Shown here: piece after piece, positions 10,212 through 20,048 of the stretch | Layout: every line of letters starts with the position of its first letter | Position numbering within the stretch: the first letter of the stretch is position 1 | Assembly (NCBI RefSeq): GCF_013523055.1 | Contig: NZ_JAAMQM010000005.1 | Span: 62,001-126,000, forward strand | Direction of reading: 5' to 3' | Length of the DNA stretch: 64,000 nucleotides | DNA from: Pseudomonas capeferrum | Lineage (GTDB): Bacteria > Pseudomonadota > Gammaproteobacteria > Pseudomonadales > Pseudomonadaceae | Program-made: the position numbers and the translations under genes | The notes under the pieces: model-generated | What the model was told of the DNA's origin: nothing | The model's database searches: none | Seen by the model: the letters and a program-made list of their open reading frames with translations, nothing else

Positions 10212-11300
10212 ATGACGGTAGTGCGTCCATCGATGGTCGTTTGCCTGGGGCTTCTGGCCGTGCTGTCAGGCTGCGAAAAGGAAGTAGCCAGCCCGCAACT
10301 GCCCAGGGTAGAGGTGTTGCGTGTCGAGTCTCGCGACTTTGCCGCAGAAGTGACACTGACCGGCGATATACAGGCACGTGTACAGACCGACCTGTCGTTC
10401 CGCGTGGGTGGCAAGATCATCTCCCGTGAGGTCGATGTCGGTGACCATGTCAAAGCTCGCCAGGTGCTGGCGCGGCTCGATCCCAAGGACCTGCAGAACA
10501 ATGTCGACTCGGCCAAGGCCGCGGTGTTCGCCGAGCAGGCGCGGGTCAGCCAGACGAGCGCGGCCTTTGTGCGGCAGCAGAAGCTGCTCCCCAAGGGCTA
10601 TACCAGCCGCAGCGAATACGACTCGGCGCAAGCCGCGCTGCGCGGTAGCCAGAGCGCCCTGAAGGCGGCGCAGGCACAATTGGCCAGTGCCCGGGAACAA
10701 TTGAGCTACACCGCGCTGGTGTCCGAGGCAGACGGGGTGATCACGGCGCGACAGGCCGAAGTGGGCCAGGTCGTGCAGGCGACCATGCCGATCTTCACCC
10801 TGGCACGCGATGGCGAGCGCGACGCGGTGTTCAATGTCTACGAGTCCCTGCTCGGGGCTCCGCGCAGCGACAGGCAAGTGATGGTCAGCCTGCTCGACAA
10901 CCCTAAGGTCCAGGCCCAGGGCCGAGTGCGGGAAATCACGCCCACGGTCTCGGCCGAAAGCGGCACGGTGCAGGTGAAGGTAGCCTTGCAGGATGTCCCC
11001 GCCGCCATGCAGCTGGGCTCGCCGGTGACGGCTACGGCAAATGCCGAAGGCCACCCGAGTATCGAGCTGCCCTGGTCGGCGTTGACCAAGGCATTGCACG
11101 AGCCGGCGGTGTGGATCGTGGGCGAGGGCGACAAGGTCGAATTGCGCAAGGTCCAGGTCTCGCGCTACCTGACGGGCAAGATCGTGGTAAGCGAGGGTCT
11201 GCAAGGCGGCGAGGAGGTGGTGGTCTCCGGCGGGCAGCTGCTGCATCCCGGCATGCACGTGGAAAAAGTGACCGGCAACAGCGGCGGGGGTGCGCTATGA
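10212..11300 (+). CDS. RND efflux periplasmic adaptor lipoprotein (first of two)
   Basis: A 362-residue membrane-fusion protein linking an RND pump to an outer-membrane channel. A lipoprotein signal ends at the lipobox LSGC (about residues 19-22). It is followed by a barrel-sandwich half-motif (RVGGKIISREVDVGDHVKA), a coiled-coil hairpin (about 100-165) and beta-barrel domains. AAGGAG at 10201-10206 supports the ATG at 10212; an open extension to 10041 contains no export signal. It overlaps the next adaptor by ATGA. Two adjacent adaptors plus one pump match the TriABC layout of P. aeruginosa. The substrate is unknown and no outer-membrane channel gene is nearby. Confidence 0.85.
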   Translation: MTVVRPSMVVCLGLLAVLSGCEKEVASPQLPRVEVLRVESRDFAAEVTLTGDIQARVQTDLSFRVGGKIISREVDVGDHVKARQVLARLDPKDLQNNVDSAKAAVFAEQARVSQTSAAFVRQQKLLPKGYTSRSEYDSAQAALRGSQSALKAAQAQLASAREQLSYTALVSEADGVITARQAEVGQVVQATMPIFTLARDGERDAVFNVYESLLGAPRSDRQVMVSLLDNPKVQAQGRVREITPTVSAESGTVQVKVALQDVPAAMQLGSPVTATANAEGHPSIELPWSALTKALHEPAVWIVGEGDKVELRKVQVSRYLTGKIVVSEGLQGGEEVVVSGGQLLHPGMHVEKVTGNSGGGAL

Positions 11301-12367
11301 AGCGCCTGATGCTTGTACTCGCCGCCAGTGTGCTGCTGGCGGGCTGCGGCGGTGATGAAGAAAAGCCGAAGCCGGTGCGACCCGTGCTGTCGATGACAGT
11401 CGAGCCGCAGATGGAATCGCAGCTTGGTCGTTTTGCCGGCAGTATTCAGGCTCGCTACGAAAGCACCCTGGGTTTCCGGGTCTCCGGGCGCATCGCTCGG
11501 CGCTGGGTGGATGTTGGCGACCGGGTGAAGGCCGGCGATACCTTGGCCACCCTCGATCCGACCGATCAGCAGAACCAGCTGCGCGCCGCCGAGGGCGACC
11601 TTGCCAGGATCCAGGCCCAATGGATCAACGCCCAGGCCAACGCACGTCGCCAGCAGCAGCTGTATGACCGTGGTGTCGGGGCCCAGGCCGGGCTGGACAT
11701 CGCCCAGACCGACCTAAAGACCACTGGCGCATCCCTCGAACAGGCACGTGCCGCCGTCAGTCAGGCCCGAGACCAGCTGGGTTACAGCGAACTGCACAGC
11801 GATCATCCGGCGATCGTCACCGCCTGGCAGGCCGAGGCAGGGCAGACGGTAGGCGCTGGCGAGGCGGTCGTTACCTTGGCTCGACCGGATATCAAGGAGG
11901 CGGTGATCGATCTGCCCACTGGCGTGGCCGAACGGCTGACACCCGAGCTGACCTTCACCGTGGCCTCGCAACTGGATTCCCGTATCAGTACCACGGCAAC
12001 CTTGCGCGAGCTGGAGCCTCAGGCCGACGCCGCCACCCGCACCCGGCGCGCGCGCCTGACGCTGGCCACCACGCCCGATGCCTTCCATCTGGGGACGGCG
12101 ATCAGTGTCACCCTGACCTCCGCCGTCTCGCCGCGCTTCCAGTTGCCGCTGACCGCGTTGCTGGCGCGTGACGGCAAGACGCAGGTATGGGTGGTCGATA
12201 CACAACAGAAAACCGTGGCGACCCGTGACGTGACCCTGATCGAACGGACAGCCGACAGCATCATCCTCGCCTCGGGCGTGCAACCCGGCGAGCGGGTGGT
12301 CACGGCCGGAGTGAACAGCCTCGAGCAGGGGCAGAAGGTCATCGTCGACGAGGAAGACCCACGATGA
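11297..12367 (+). CDS. RND efflux periplasmic adaptor lipoprotein (second of two)
   Basis: A 356-residue membrane-fusion protein paralogous to its upstream neighbour. The lipobox LLAGC gives a predicted lipidated cysteine at about residue 18. The barrel-sandwich motif reads FRVSGRIARRWVDVGDRVKA, followed by the alpha-hairpin (about 95-150, QARDQLGY). Start and stop both overlap neighbouring genes by ATGA, so the three genes are translationally coupled. Heteromeric adaptor use (as TriA with TriB) is an inference from the pairing. Confidence 0.85.
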   Translation: MKRLMLVLAASVLLAGCGGDEEKPKPVRPVLSMTVEPQMESQLGRFAGSIQARYESTLGFRVSGRIARRWVDVGDRVKAGDTLATLDPTDQQNQLRAAEGDLARIQAQWINAQANARRQQQLYDRGVGAQAGLDIAQTDLKTTGASLEQARAAVSQARDQLGYSELHSDHPAIVTAWQAEAGQTVGAGEAVVTLARPDIKEAVIDLPTGVAERLTPELTFTVASQLDSRISTTATLRELEPQADAATRTRRARLTLATTPDAFHLGTAISVTLTSAVSPRFQLPLTALLARDGKTQVWVVDTQQKTVATRDVTLIERTADSIILASGVQPGERVVTAGVNSLEQGQKVIVDEEDPR

Positions 12368-15300
12368 AAGGAAGCTTCAACCTCTCGGACTGGGCGCTCA
12401 AGCACCAATCCTTCGTCTGGTACCTGATGTTCGTCGGTCTGTTGATGGGCGTGATCTCCTACATGAACCTAGGGCGCGAGGAGGACCCGTCCTTCACCAT
12501 CAAGACCATGGTCATCCAGACTCGCTGGCCGGGCGCGACCCAGGATGAAACGCTTTACCAGGTGACCGATCGCATCGAGAAGAAGCTCGAGGAACTCGAC
12601 TCGCTCGACTACGTGAAAAGCTACACGCGTCCGGGCGAGTCCACGGTCTTCGTCTACCTGCGCGACACGACCCAGGCCGAGGACATCCCGCAGATCTGGT
12701 ATCAGGTGCGCAAGAAGATCGAGGATATCCGCGGCGATTTCCCCCAAGGCCTCCAGGGCCCAGGGTTCAATGACGAGTTCGGCGATGTGTTCGGCTCGAT
12801 CTACGCCTTTACCGCTGACGGCCTGACCTTGCGCCAGCTGCGCGACTACGTCGAACAGGTGCGTGCCGAGCTGCGCGAGGTCCCCAACCTGGGCAAGGTG
12901 GAAATGATCGGCCTGCAGGACGAGGTGCTTTACCTTAATTTCTCGACCCGCAAGCTGGCTGCCCTGGGTATCGACCAGCGGCAGGTCCTGCAGGCGTTGC
13001 AGTCACAGAACGCGGTGACACCGGCAGGCGTGATCGAAGCAGGTCCCGAGCGCATCACAGTACGCACCACGGGGCAGTTCAGCTCGGAAAAAGACCTGGA
13101 GGCCGTCAACCTGCGCATCAACGACCGGTTCTTCCGACTGGCCGATATTGCCAGGATCGAGCGCGGCTATGCCGATCCTCCCGCGCCGATGTTCCGCTAC
13201 AACGGCCAGACCGCGCTCGGCCTGGCGATCGGCATGAAGAAGGGCGGCAACATCCAGGAGTTCGGTGGTCAGCTCAAGGCGAAGATGGACAGCATCATCG
13301 GCGAGCTGCCGGTCGGTGTCGGCGTGCATACCGTATCCGATCAGGCTGTCGTGGTAGAGAAGGCGGTGGGCGGTTTTACCAGCGCGCTGTTCGAAGCCGT
13401 GGTGATCGTCCTGTTGGTGAGTTTCGTCAGTCTGGGCTTTCGCGCCGGTCTGGTGGTGGCCTGCTCGATCCCGCTGGTGTTGGCCATGGTCTTCGTGTTC
13501 ATGGAATACAGCGGCATCACCATGCAGCGGATTTCCCTGGGCGCGCTGATCATCGCCCTCGGGCTGCTGGTGGACGATGCCATGATCACCGTGGAAATGA
13601 TGGTCACGCGGCTGGAGATGGGCGAGAGCAAGGAGCAGGCCGCGACATTCGCCTACACCTCCACCGCGTTCCCGATGCTGACCGGTACCCTGGTGACGGT
13701 GGCCGGCTTTGTGCCTATCGGACTCAACGCCAGTTCCGCCGGCGAGTACACCTTCACGCTGTTCGCGGTCATTGCCGTGGCCTTGCTGGTGTCCTGGGTG
13801 GTCGCGGTGTTCTTCGCGCCGGTACTGGGCGTGCATCTTCTCAGCAGCAAGGTCAAGGCTCACGATGAAGGCCCAGGCCGGATAGGCCGTGCCTTCGAGA
13901 GCAGCCTGCAATGGTGCATGCGCCATCGCTGGCTGACCATCATCGGTACCGTCCTGCTGTTTGCCCTGGCGGTATTCAGCATGCGCTTCGTACAGAACCA
14001 GTTCTTCCCCTCGTCCGACCGGCCGGAAATCCTGGTCGACCTTAACCTGCCGCAGAATGCCTCGATCGAAGAGACACGCAAAGTGGTCGACCGCCTGGAG
14101 GCGACACTCAAGGATGACCCGGACATCGAGCACTGGAGCACCTATATCGGCCAGGGCGCGGTGCGCTTCTACCTGCCGCTCGATCAGCAGCTGCAGAACC
14201 CGTACTACGCCCAGTTGATCGTGGTCAGCAAAGGCCTGGAGTCGCGCGGCGAGTTGATCGGTCGCTTGAAGGAGCGGCTGCGCAAGGACTTCGTCGGTAT
14301 CGGCATCAACGTGCAGTCGCTGGAAATGGGCCCGCCGGTCGGGCGACCGATCCAGTACCGGGTCAGCGGCAAGGACATCGACCAGGTGCGCAAGCATGCC
14401 ACCGAGCTGGCCACCCTGCTCGATGGCAACCCGAACATCGGCGAGATGATCTACGACTGGAACGAGCCCGGAAAGGTCCTGCGGGTCGAGATCGCCCAGG
14501 ACAAGGCGCGCCAGCTCGGGCTGTCGTCCGAAGACGTCGCCAACGTGATGAACAGCATCGTCAGCGGCTCGCCGGTAACCCAGGTTAACGACAATATCTA
14601 CCTGGTCAACGTGGTCGCGCGCGCCGAGGACAGCGAGCGCGGCTCGCCCGAGACGCTGCAGAACCTGCAGATCGTCAGCCCGAGCGGAGCGTCCATTCCG
14701 CTACTGGCCTTCGCCACCTTGCGCTATGAGCTGGAGCAGCCTCTGGTGTGGCGCCGCGACCGCAAGCCGACCATCACCATCAAGGCCTCGGTCAACGGCG
14801 ACACGCAGTCCACCGACCTGGTGGCCCAGCTCAAGCCCAAGATCGAGGAGTTCGCCGGCAAGTTGCCAGTGGGCTATGAAGTCGCGACCGGCGGTACGGT
14901 GGAGGAGAGCGGCAAGGCCCAGGGGCCGATCGCCAAGGTGCTTCCGCTGATGCTGTTCCTCATGGCCACCTTCCTGATGATCCAGCTGCACAGCGTGCAG
15001 AAGATGTTCCTGGTGGCCAGCGTGGCGCCGCTGGGGCTCATCGGGGTCGTCGTGGCGCTGATTCCCACGGGCACTCCCATGGGCTTCGTGGCGATCCTCG
15101 GGATCCTGGCGCTGATCGGTATCATCATCCGCAACTCGGTGATCCTGGTGACCCAGATCGACGCGTTCGAGGCGCAGGGGTATTCCCCATGGGATTCGGT
15201 GATGGAGGCGACCAATCATCGTCGGCGTCCGATCCTGCTGACAGCCGCCGCGGCCAGCCTGGGCATGATCCCCATCGCCCGCGAGGTGTTCTGGGGCCCC

Positions 15301-15429
15301 ATGGCTTACGCGATGATCGGCGGGATCATCAGCGCCACGCTCCTGACCCTGCTGTTCCTCCCAGCGCTGTATGTCGCCTGGTACAAGATTCGCGAGCCGG
15401 AAGGCGATGCGCGGGAAGCTCGGTCCTGA
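12364..15429 (+). CDS. RND-type inner-membrane efflux pump
   Basis: A 1021-residue proton-driven resistance-nodulation-division transporter (AcrB/TriC superfamily) with the usual 12-segment plan: one N-terminal segment (about 15-35), a large periplasmic loop, segments 2-6 (about 330-500), a short segment 7 near 525, a second periplasmic loop and segments 8-12 (about 860-1005). The conserved proton-relay aspartates occur as LGLLVDDAMITVEM in segment 4. Length is typical. It overlaps the second adaptor by four bases and ends before a clear intrinsic terminator. Family certain; substrate range cannot be read from sequence. Confidence 0.93.
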   Translation: MKGSFNLSDWALKHQSFVWYLMFVGLLMGVISYMNLGREEDPSFTIKTMVIQTRWPGATQDETLYQVTDRIEKKLEELDSLDYVKSYTRPGESTVFVYLRDTTQAEDIPQIWYQVRKKIEDIRGDFPQGLQGPGFNDEFGDVFGSIYAFTADGLTLRQLRDYVEQVRAELREVPNLGKVEMIGLQDEVLYLNFSTRKLAALGIDQRQVLQALQSQNAVTPAGVIEAGPERITVRTTGQFSSEKDLEAVNLRINDRFFRLADIARIERGYADPPAPMFRYNGQTALGLAIGMKKGGNIQEFGGQLKAKMDSIIGELPVGVGVHTVSDQAVVVEKAVGGFTSALFEAVVIVLLVSFVSLGFRAGLVVACSIPLVLAMVFVFMEYSGITMQRISLGALIIALGLLVDDAMITVEMMVTRLEMGESKEQAATFAYTSTAFPMLTGTLVTVAGFVPIGLNASSAGEYTFTLFAVIAVALLVSWVVAVFFAPVLGVHLLSSKVKAHDEGPGRIGRAFESSLQWCMRHRWLTIIGTVLLFALAVFSMRFVQNQFFPSSDRPEILVDLNLPQNASIEETRKVVDRLEATLKDDPDIEHWSTYIGQGAVRFYLPLDQQLQNPYYAQLIVVSKGLESRGELIGRLKERLRKDFVGIGINVQSLEMGPPVGRPIQYRVSGKDIDQVRKHATELATLLDGNPNIGEMIYDWNEPGKVLRVEIAQDKARQLGLSSEDVANVMNSIVSGSPVTQVNDNIYLVNVVARAEDSERGSPETLQNLQIVSPSGASIPLLAFATLRYELEQPLVWRRDRKPTITIKASVNGDTQSTDLVAQLKPKIEEFAGKLPVGYEVATGGTVEESGKAQGPIAKVLPLMLFLMATFLMIQLHSVQKMFLVASVAPLGLIGVVVALIPTGTPMGFVAILGILALIGIIIRNSVILVTQIDAFEAQGYSPWDSVMEATNHRRRPILLTAAAASLGMIPIAREVFWGPMAYAMIGGIISATLLTLLFLPALYVAWYKIREPEGDAREARS

Positions 15430-15506
15430 GAGCAGGTGATCGCATTGCCAGGTTCCCGAGCCGTCTACGGGCTTGGGATCAGGCAGTGTCGATGGCGCTT
15501 GAGGAT

Positions 15507-15538
15507 GGGATGGTCAGGGGGCCATCCCTGGCTTTTTT
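15507..15538 (+). terminator. Intrinsic terminator of the RND operon
   Basis: GGGATGG (15507-15513) and CCATCCC (15522-15528) form a stem followed by TGGC and six T residues (15533-15538), about 80 bp after the pump gene stop. Confidence 0.85.
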
Positions 15539-15564
15539 CTTATACAACAAAAAGATATATAAAC

Positions 15565-15589
15565 ATTCTTAAACATTATTTTTAAGAAT
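15565..15589. promoter_or_regulatory. AT-rich dyad upstream of oscA, candidate CysB site
   Basis: ATTCTTAAA (15565-15573) and TTTAAGAAT (15581-15589) are perfect 9-bp inverted repeats with a 7-bp spacer, in a strongly AT-rich stretch (15538-15607) unlike the GC-rich surroundings. oscA and sbp are sulfur-starvation genes, so binding by CysB or a related LysR-type protein is plausible but unproven. Confidence 0.45.
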
Positions 15590-15669
15590 ATACAAGTCTC
15601 ATTAATATCCCCTCACGCCAGGCGCAAACCTTCCTGCTTGCGCGACCCCTCATTCACAGGAGAACGGAC

Positions 15670-15852
15670 ATGAGCGCATCTCTGCGTAGTATCGATGGAC
15701 AGGACGAAGCCACCATTCTGCGTGAGATTCAAAGCGCATTGCGCGATCTCCGCTTCGGCGCGGTGGAGATCACGGTGCACAACGCCCAGGTCGTGCAGAT
15801 CGAACGCAAGGAGAAGTTTCGTCTGCAGCAGCCTGGGAACAAGGCTGGCTGA
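15670..15852 (+). CDS. oscA: Sulfur-starvation small protein OscA (DUF2292)
   Basis: A 60-residue cytoplasmic protein of the OscA/YezD (DUF2292) family. In Pseudomonas, OscA is needed for growth on organosulfur sources and has been linked to chromate-induced sulfur starvation. The diagnostic core is ALRDLRFGAVEITVHNAQVVQIERKEK. The ATG at 15670 follows CAGGAGA. It sits just ahead of the sulfate transporter genes, separated by a REPIN, which is the usual genomic neighbourhood. Biochemical function is not known. Confidence 0.85.
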   Translation: MSASLRSIDGQDEATILREIQSALRDLRFGAVEITVHNAQVVQIERKEKFRLQQPGNKAG

Positions 15853-15893
15853 GAGGCTGACGTTGTCCATCTGAATCTTGTAGCGCTCGGACT

Positions 15894-15987
15894 GGCCTCA
15901 TCGCGGGGCGAGCCCGCTCACCCCCGGTATGCGGTGCAACGAAGGCACATTCTCGGTGGCGAGCGGGCTCGTCCCGCGATAAGGCCG
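15894..15987. repeat. REPIN (inverted REP pair)
   Basis: Two REP sequences in inverted orientation flank a short spacer: GCCTCATCGCGGGGCGAGCC on the left and GGCTCGTCCCGCGATAAGGCC on the right. It lies between oscA and sbp and may form a long cruciform or protect the oscA mRNA 3' end. Confidence 0.8.
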
Positions 15988-16076
15988 GTGCAGCCAACAA
16001 AAACTTAACCGAATGCCACAGCTCTGAGACTCACCCTCTTCCAACTAGAAAAAAATCTGCCATCGGGAGCTTCACC

Positions 16077-17084
16077 ATGTCCATCCGCCGTTATGCGCTC
16101 GCCGCTCTGGCCAGTGCCGTCTTTGCCGGTTCCGCCATCGCCAAGGACTACGAATTGCTGAACGTGTCGTACGATCCGACCCGTGAGCTGTACCAGCAGT
16201 ACAACGCCGAATTCATCAAGCACTGGCAAACCAGCCACCCCGATGACAAGGTGAAGATCCAGCAATCGCACGGCGGTTCGGGCAAACAGGGCCGCGCGGT
16301 CATCGATGGCCTGCGCGCCGACGTGGTCACCCTGGCCCTGGCCGGTGACATCGACGAGGTCGCCAAGCTCGGCAAGACCCTGCCCGAGGACTGGCAGAAG
16401 CGTCTCCCGGACGCCAGCACGCCTTACACCTCGACCATCGTGTTCCTGGTACGCAAGGGCAATCCCAAGCAGATCAAGGATTGGGGCGACCTGATCAAGC
16501 AGGACGTCTCGGTCATCACCCCGAATCCGAAGACCTCCGGCGGCGCGCGCTGGAACTTCCTGGCGGCCTGGGCTTATGGACTCAAGACCGGCGGCAGCGA
16601 AGAAAAGGCCAAGGACTATGTGCAGCAGCTGTTCAAGCATGTCCCGGTGCTGGATACCGGCGCCCGTGGCTCGACCATCACCTTCGTCAACAACGGCCAG
16701 GGCGATGTCCTGCTGGCCTGGGAAAACGAAGCCTTCCTCGCCTTGAAGGAAGACGGCGGCAACGACAAGTTCGAGATCGTCGTGCCGTCGCTGTCGATCC
16801 TCGCCGAGCCGCCGGTGGCCGTGGTCGACAAGAATGCCGAAAAGAAGGGCAACACCGAGATCGCTACCGAGTACCTCAAGCATCTGTACAGCCCGGCCGC
16901 GCAGAAGATCGCCGCCGAGAACTTCTACCGTCCGCGTGACGAGAAGGTCGCCGCCGAATTCGGCAAGCAGTTCCCGACACTCGACCTGGTGACCATCGAC
17001 AAGGACTTCGGCGGATGGAAAACTGCGCAACCCAAGTTCTTTAATGATGGTGGCGTGTTCGACCAGATCTACACACCCCAGTGA
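16077..17084 (+). CDS. sbp: Periplasmic sulfate-binding protein
   Basis: A 335-residue periplasmic binding protein of the Sbp/CysP family that captures sulfate or thiosulfate for CysTWA. A signal peptide covers about residues 1-22 (ending GSAIA). Sulfate-loop motifs are visible: [23 protein letters not shown] and [16 protein letters not shown]. The stop is followed by a perfect 20-bp palindrome and then cysT. Expression is expected to rise under sulfur limitation with oscA. Confidence 0.93.
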   Translation: MSIRRYALAALASAVFAGSAIAKDYELLNVSYDPTRELYQQYNAEFIKHWQTSHPDDKVKIQQSHGGSGKQGRAVIDGLRADVVTLALAGDIDEVAKLGKTLPEDWQKRLPDASTPYTSTIVFLVRKGNPKQIKDWGDLIKQDVSVITPNPKTSGGARWNFLAAWAYGLKTGGSEEKAKDYVQQLFKHVPVLDTGARGSTITFVNNGQGDVLLAWENEAFLALKEDGGNDKFEIVVPSLSILAEPPVAVVDKNAEKKGNTEIATEYLKHLYSPAAQKIAAENFYRPRDEKVAAEFGKQFPTLDLVTIDKDFGGWKTAQPKFFNDGGVFDQIYTPQ

Positions 17085-17127
17085 AGCCGTGCATTACCTA
17101 GGCAACACCCTTCAGTAGCCTGCAACG

Positions 17128-17147
17128 GCCCGGGACGCGTCCCGGGC
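17128..17147 (+). terminator. Perfect 20-bp palindrome between sbp and cysT
   Basis: GCCCGGGACGCGTCCCGGGC is fully self-complementary and lies 43 bp after the sbp stop. As RNA it would fold into a strong stem. No T-tract follows, so it probably stabilises sbp mRNA or lowers read-through, giving more binding protein than permease. Confidence 0.6.
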
Positions 17148-17172
17148 TTCGTGCGTTCAACCAGGGACCTTT

Positions 17173-17991
17173 ATGTCACGTCGTATTTCCCCCGTCATAC
17201 CCGGCTTCGGGCTGACATTAGGCTACACCTTGGTGTACCTCAGCCTGATCGTGCTGATTCCGCTGGCGGCCATGTTCGTGCATGCCGCGCAGCTCACCTG
17301 GGAGCAGTTCTGGAACATCATCAGCGCGCCACGGGTGCTCGCCGCCCTCAAGCTGAGTTTCGGTACCGCCCTGTTCGCCGCGCTCATCAACGGTGTGATC
17401 GGTACCTTGCTGGCCTGGGTGCTGGTGCGCTACACCTTCCCGGGGCGCAAGATCATCGATGCCATGATCGATCTGCCGTTCGCCCTGCCTACCGCGGTGG
17501 CCGGCATTGCCCTGACCGCGCTGTATGCGCCAGCGGGCTGGGTCGGTCAGTTCGCCACCGACCTGGGTTTCAAGATCGCCTACACGCCGCTGGGCATTAC
17601 CCTGGCGCTGACCTTCGTCACTTTGCCGTTCGTGGTGCGTACCGTGCAGCCGGTGCTGGCGGATATCCCTCGTGAAGTCGAGGAGGCCGCCGCCTGCCTG
17701 GGGGCCAAGCCGCTGCAAGTGTTCCGCCATGTGCTGGCGCCGGCGTTGCTGCCGGCCTGGCTGACCGGCTTCGCCCTGGCCTTCGCCCGCGGTGTCGGCG
17801 AGTATGGTTCGGTGATCTTCATCGCCGGCAACATGCCGATGAAGACCGAGATCCTGCCGTTGCTGATCATGGTCAAGCTCGACCAATACGACTACACCGG
17901 CGCCACCGCCATCGGCGTGCTGATGCTGGTGGTTTCCTTCATCCTGCTGCTGCTGATCAACTTGCTGCAGCGGCGTATCGAAACCCCTTGA
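17173..17991 (+). CDS. cysT: Sulfate ABC transporter permease CysT
   Basis: A 272-residue inner-membrane permease (CysT/CysU) with about six hydrophobic segments. The ATPase-docking EAA loop reads [18 protein letters not shown]. It pairs with CysW to form the sulfate channel. The start at 17173 is near AGGGAC. It is separated from cysW by 13 bp. Confidence 0.93.
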   Translation: MSRRISPVIPGFGLTLGYTLVYLSLIVLIPLAAMFVHAAQLTWEQFWNIISAPRVLAALKLSFGTALFAALINGVIGTLLAWVLVRYTFPGRKIIDAMIDLPFALPTAVAGIALTALYAPAGWVGQFATDLGFKIAYTPLGITLALTFVTLPFVVRTVQPVLADIPREVEEAAACLGAKPLQVFRHVLAPALLPAWLTGFALAFARGVGEYGSVIFIAGNMPMKTEILPLLIMVKLDQYDYTGATAIGVLMLVVSFILLLLINLLQRRIETP

Positions 17992-18004
17992 AGGAGTCCG
18001 GGTC

Positions 18005-18877
18005 ATGTCTTCCTCATCCTTGAACGCGGCGGCCGCAGTCAACGCCGCCCGACGTGGCAGCGCCACTTCTCGCCGCGTATTGATCGCCCTGGCATGGTTG
18101 GTGTTCGCGCTGTTCCTGCTGCTGCCCCTGGTCATCGTGGTTTCCCAGGCCCTGAAAATGGGCGTGGGCACCTTCTTCGAGGCGATTTTCGAGGCCGATG
18201 CCTTGGCCGCCTTGAAGTTGACCCTGCTGGCCGTGGCCATCTCGGTGCCGCTGAACCTGCTATTCGGCGTCTGCGCCGCCTGGTGTGTCAGCAAATACGA
18301 TTTCCGCGGCAAGAGCATCCTGGTCACGCTGATCGACCTGCCGTTCTCGGTCTCCCCGGTCATCGCCGGCCTGGTCTACATCTTGATGTTCGGCGCCCAG
18401 GGCCTGCTGGGGCCGTGGTTGCAGGATCGAGATATCCAGATCGTCTTCGCGCTGCCGGGTATCGTCCTGGCGACCATCTTCGTCACCGTGCCTTTCGTCG
18501 CGCGCGAACTGATCCCGCTGATGCAGGAGCAGGGCACCCAGGAAGAGGAAGCCGCGCGCCTGCTGGGCGCCAATGGCTGGCAGATGTTCTGGCACGTCAC
18601 GGTCCCCAACATCAAATGGGGTCTGATCTACGGCGTGGTGCTCTGCACGGCCCGGGCCATGGGCGAGTTCGGTGCGGTATCGGTCGTGTCCGGGCATATC
18701 CGCGGGGTCACCAATACCTTGCCGCTGCACGTCGAAATCCTCTACAACGAGTACAACCATGTCGCGGCCTTCAGCGTGGCCAGCCTGTTGCTGATCCTTG
18801 CGCTGTTCATCCTGCTGCTCAAGCAGTGGAGCGAATCCCGAATCAACCGTCTGCGCAACGCCGCGGCGGAGGAATAA
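18005..18877 (+). CDS. cysW: Sulfate ABC transporter permease CysW
   Basis: A 290-residue inner-membrane permease. After a polar N-terminal tail of about 25 residues come roughly six membrane segments. The EAA loop reads [26 protein letters not shown] lies just upstream of the ATG. The cysA start lies three bases after its stop. It forms a heterodimer with CysT. Confidence 0.93.
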   Translation: MSSSSLNAAAAVNAARRGSATSRRVLIALAWLVFALFLLLPLVIVVSQALKMGVGTFFEAIFEADALAALKLTLLAVAISVPLNLLFGVCAAWCVSKYDFRGKSILVTLIDLPFSVSPVIAGLVYILMFGAQGLLGPWLQDRDIQIVFALPGIVLATIFVTVPFVARELIPLMQEQGTQEEEAARLLGANGWQMFWHVTVPNIKWGLIYGVVLCTARAMGEFGAVSVVSGHIRGVTNTLPLHVEILYNEYNHVAAFSVASLLLILALFILLLKQWSESRINRLRNAAAEE

Positions 18878-18880
18878 TTC

Positions 18881-19870
18881 ATGTCGATCGAAGTTCGTAG
18901 CGTCAGCAAGCGATTCAATACCTTCCAGGCCCTGAACGGCATCAATCTGGATATCCAGAGCGGCGAGCTGGTGGCCTTGCTCGGTCCGTCCGGCTGCGGC
19001 AAGACCACGCTGCTGCGCATCATCGCCGGCCTGGAAACGCCTGATCAGGGCAGCATCGTGTTTCACGGCGAGGATGTGTCCGGCCACGATGTGCGCGATC
19101 GCAATGTCGGTTTCGTGTTCCAGCACTATGCGCTGTTCCGACACATGAGCGTGTTCGACAACGTCGCCTTCGGCCTGCGCATGAAACCCAAGGGCGAGCG
19201 TCCGAACGAAACCCAGATCGCCGCCAAGGTCCATGAGCTGCTGAACATGGTCCAGCTCGACTGGCTCGCCGATCGCTACCCGGAGCAGCTGTCCGGTGGG
19301 CAGCGTCAACGTATCGCCCTGGCACGCGCGCTGGCGGTGGAACCCAAGGTGCTGTTGCTGGACGAACCGTTCGGCGCGCTCGATGCCAAGGTGCGCAAGG
19401 AACTGCGCCGCTGGCTGGCTCGGTTGCACGAGGATATCAACCTGACCTCGGTGTTCGTTACACACGATCAGGAGGAAGCCATGGAGGTTGCCGATCGCAT
19501 CGTGGTGATGAACAAAGGGGTGATCGAGCAGATCGGCTCGCCCGGCGAGGTGTACGAGCAGCCAGCCAACGACTTCGTCTATCACTTCCTGGGCGACTCC
19601 AATCGTCTGAGCCTGAGCGAAGACCAGCATGTGCTGTTCCGTCCGCATGAAGTGTCGTTGTCGCGCCATGAAATAGAAGGCCATCATGCCGCGCAGGTGC
19701 GTGATATTCGCCCATTGGGCGCGACGACCCGAGTGACGCTGAAAGTCGAGGGGCAGAGCGATCTGATCGAGGCCGAGGTGGTCAAGGACCATGACAGCCT
19801 CACCGGCCTGGCGCGAGGCGAGACGCTGTTCTTCAAGCCGAAGGTCTGGCAAAAGATCAAGGACTTCTAG
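18881..19870 (+). CDS. cysA: Sulfate/thiosulfate ABC transporter ATPase
   Basis: A 329-residue ATPase of the sulfate importer. Walker A is GPSGCGKTT (residues 35-43). The Q-loop lies in [12 protein letters not shown], the signature is [15 protein letters not shown], Walker B is [11 protein letters not shown], and the H-loop is in [13 protein letters not shown]-terminal TOBE-like domain covers roughly 240-329. An intrinsic terminator follows within 45 bp, closing the sbp-cysTWA operon. Confidence 0.93.
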   Translation: MSIEVRSVSKRFNTFQALNGINLDIQSGELVALLGPSGCGKTTLLRIIAGLETPDQGSIVFHGEDVSGHDVRDRNVGFVFQHYALFRHMSVFDNVAFGLRMKPKGERPNETQIAAKVHELLNMVQLDWLADRYPEQLSGGQRQRIALARALAVEPKVLLLDEPFGALDAKVRKELRRWLARLHEDINLTSVFVTHDQEEAMEVADRIVVMNKGVIEQIGSPGEVYEQPANDFVYHFLGDSNRLSLSEDQHVLFRPHEVSLSRHEIEGHHAAQVRDIRPLGATTRVTLKVEGQSDLIEAEVVKDHDSLTGLARGETLFFKPKVWQKIKDF

Positions 19871-19891
19871 ATCACCAGGTCCCACATGCCG

Positions 19892-19914
19892 CCGCCGTCT
19901 CGAGCGGCGGTTTT
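19892..19914 (+). terminator. Intrinsic terminator after cysA
   Basis: CCGCCG (19892-19897) pairs with CGGCGG (19905-19910) across TCTCGAG and is followed at once by TTTT. Confidence 0.75.
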
Positions 19915-19957
19915 GCGTCTGGTCTGGCATCTATACGGTAAGCACATATATAGCTTT

Positions 19958-19977
19958 AAGATATTAATAAATATCTT
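19958..19977. promoter_or_regulatory. AT-rich dyad upstream of the hydrolase/sigma-54 pair
   Basis: AAGATATT (19958-19965) and AATATCTT (19970-19977) are perfect inverted repeats with a 4-bp spacer, inside an AT-rich stretch (19931-20005). Its composition resembles the oscA upstream region, suggesting control by the same sulfur regulator. TATACT at 20009-20014 could serve as a -10 element. Confidence 0.4.
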
Positions 19978-20048
19978 CTTATTCCTTTACGAATATAACT
20001 GCCTCCTTATACTGGCCCTGAAGTATGCAAACCTCAGGAGGCGTCCCC

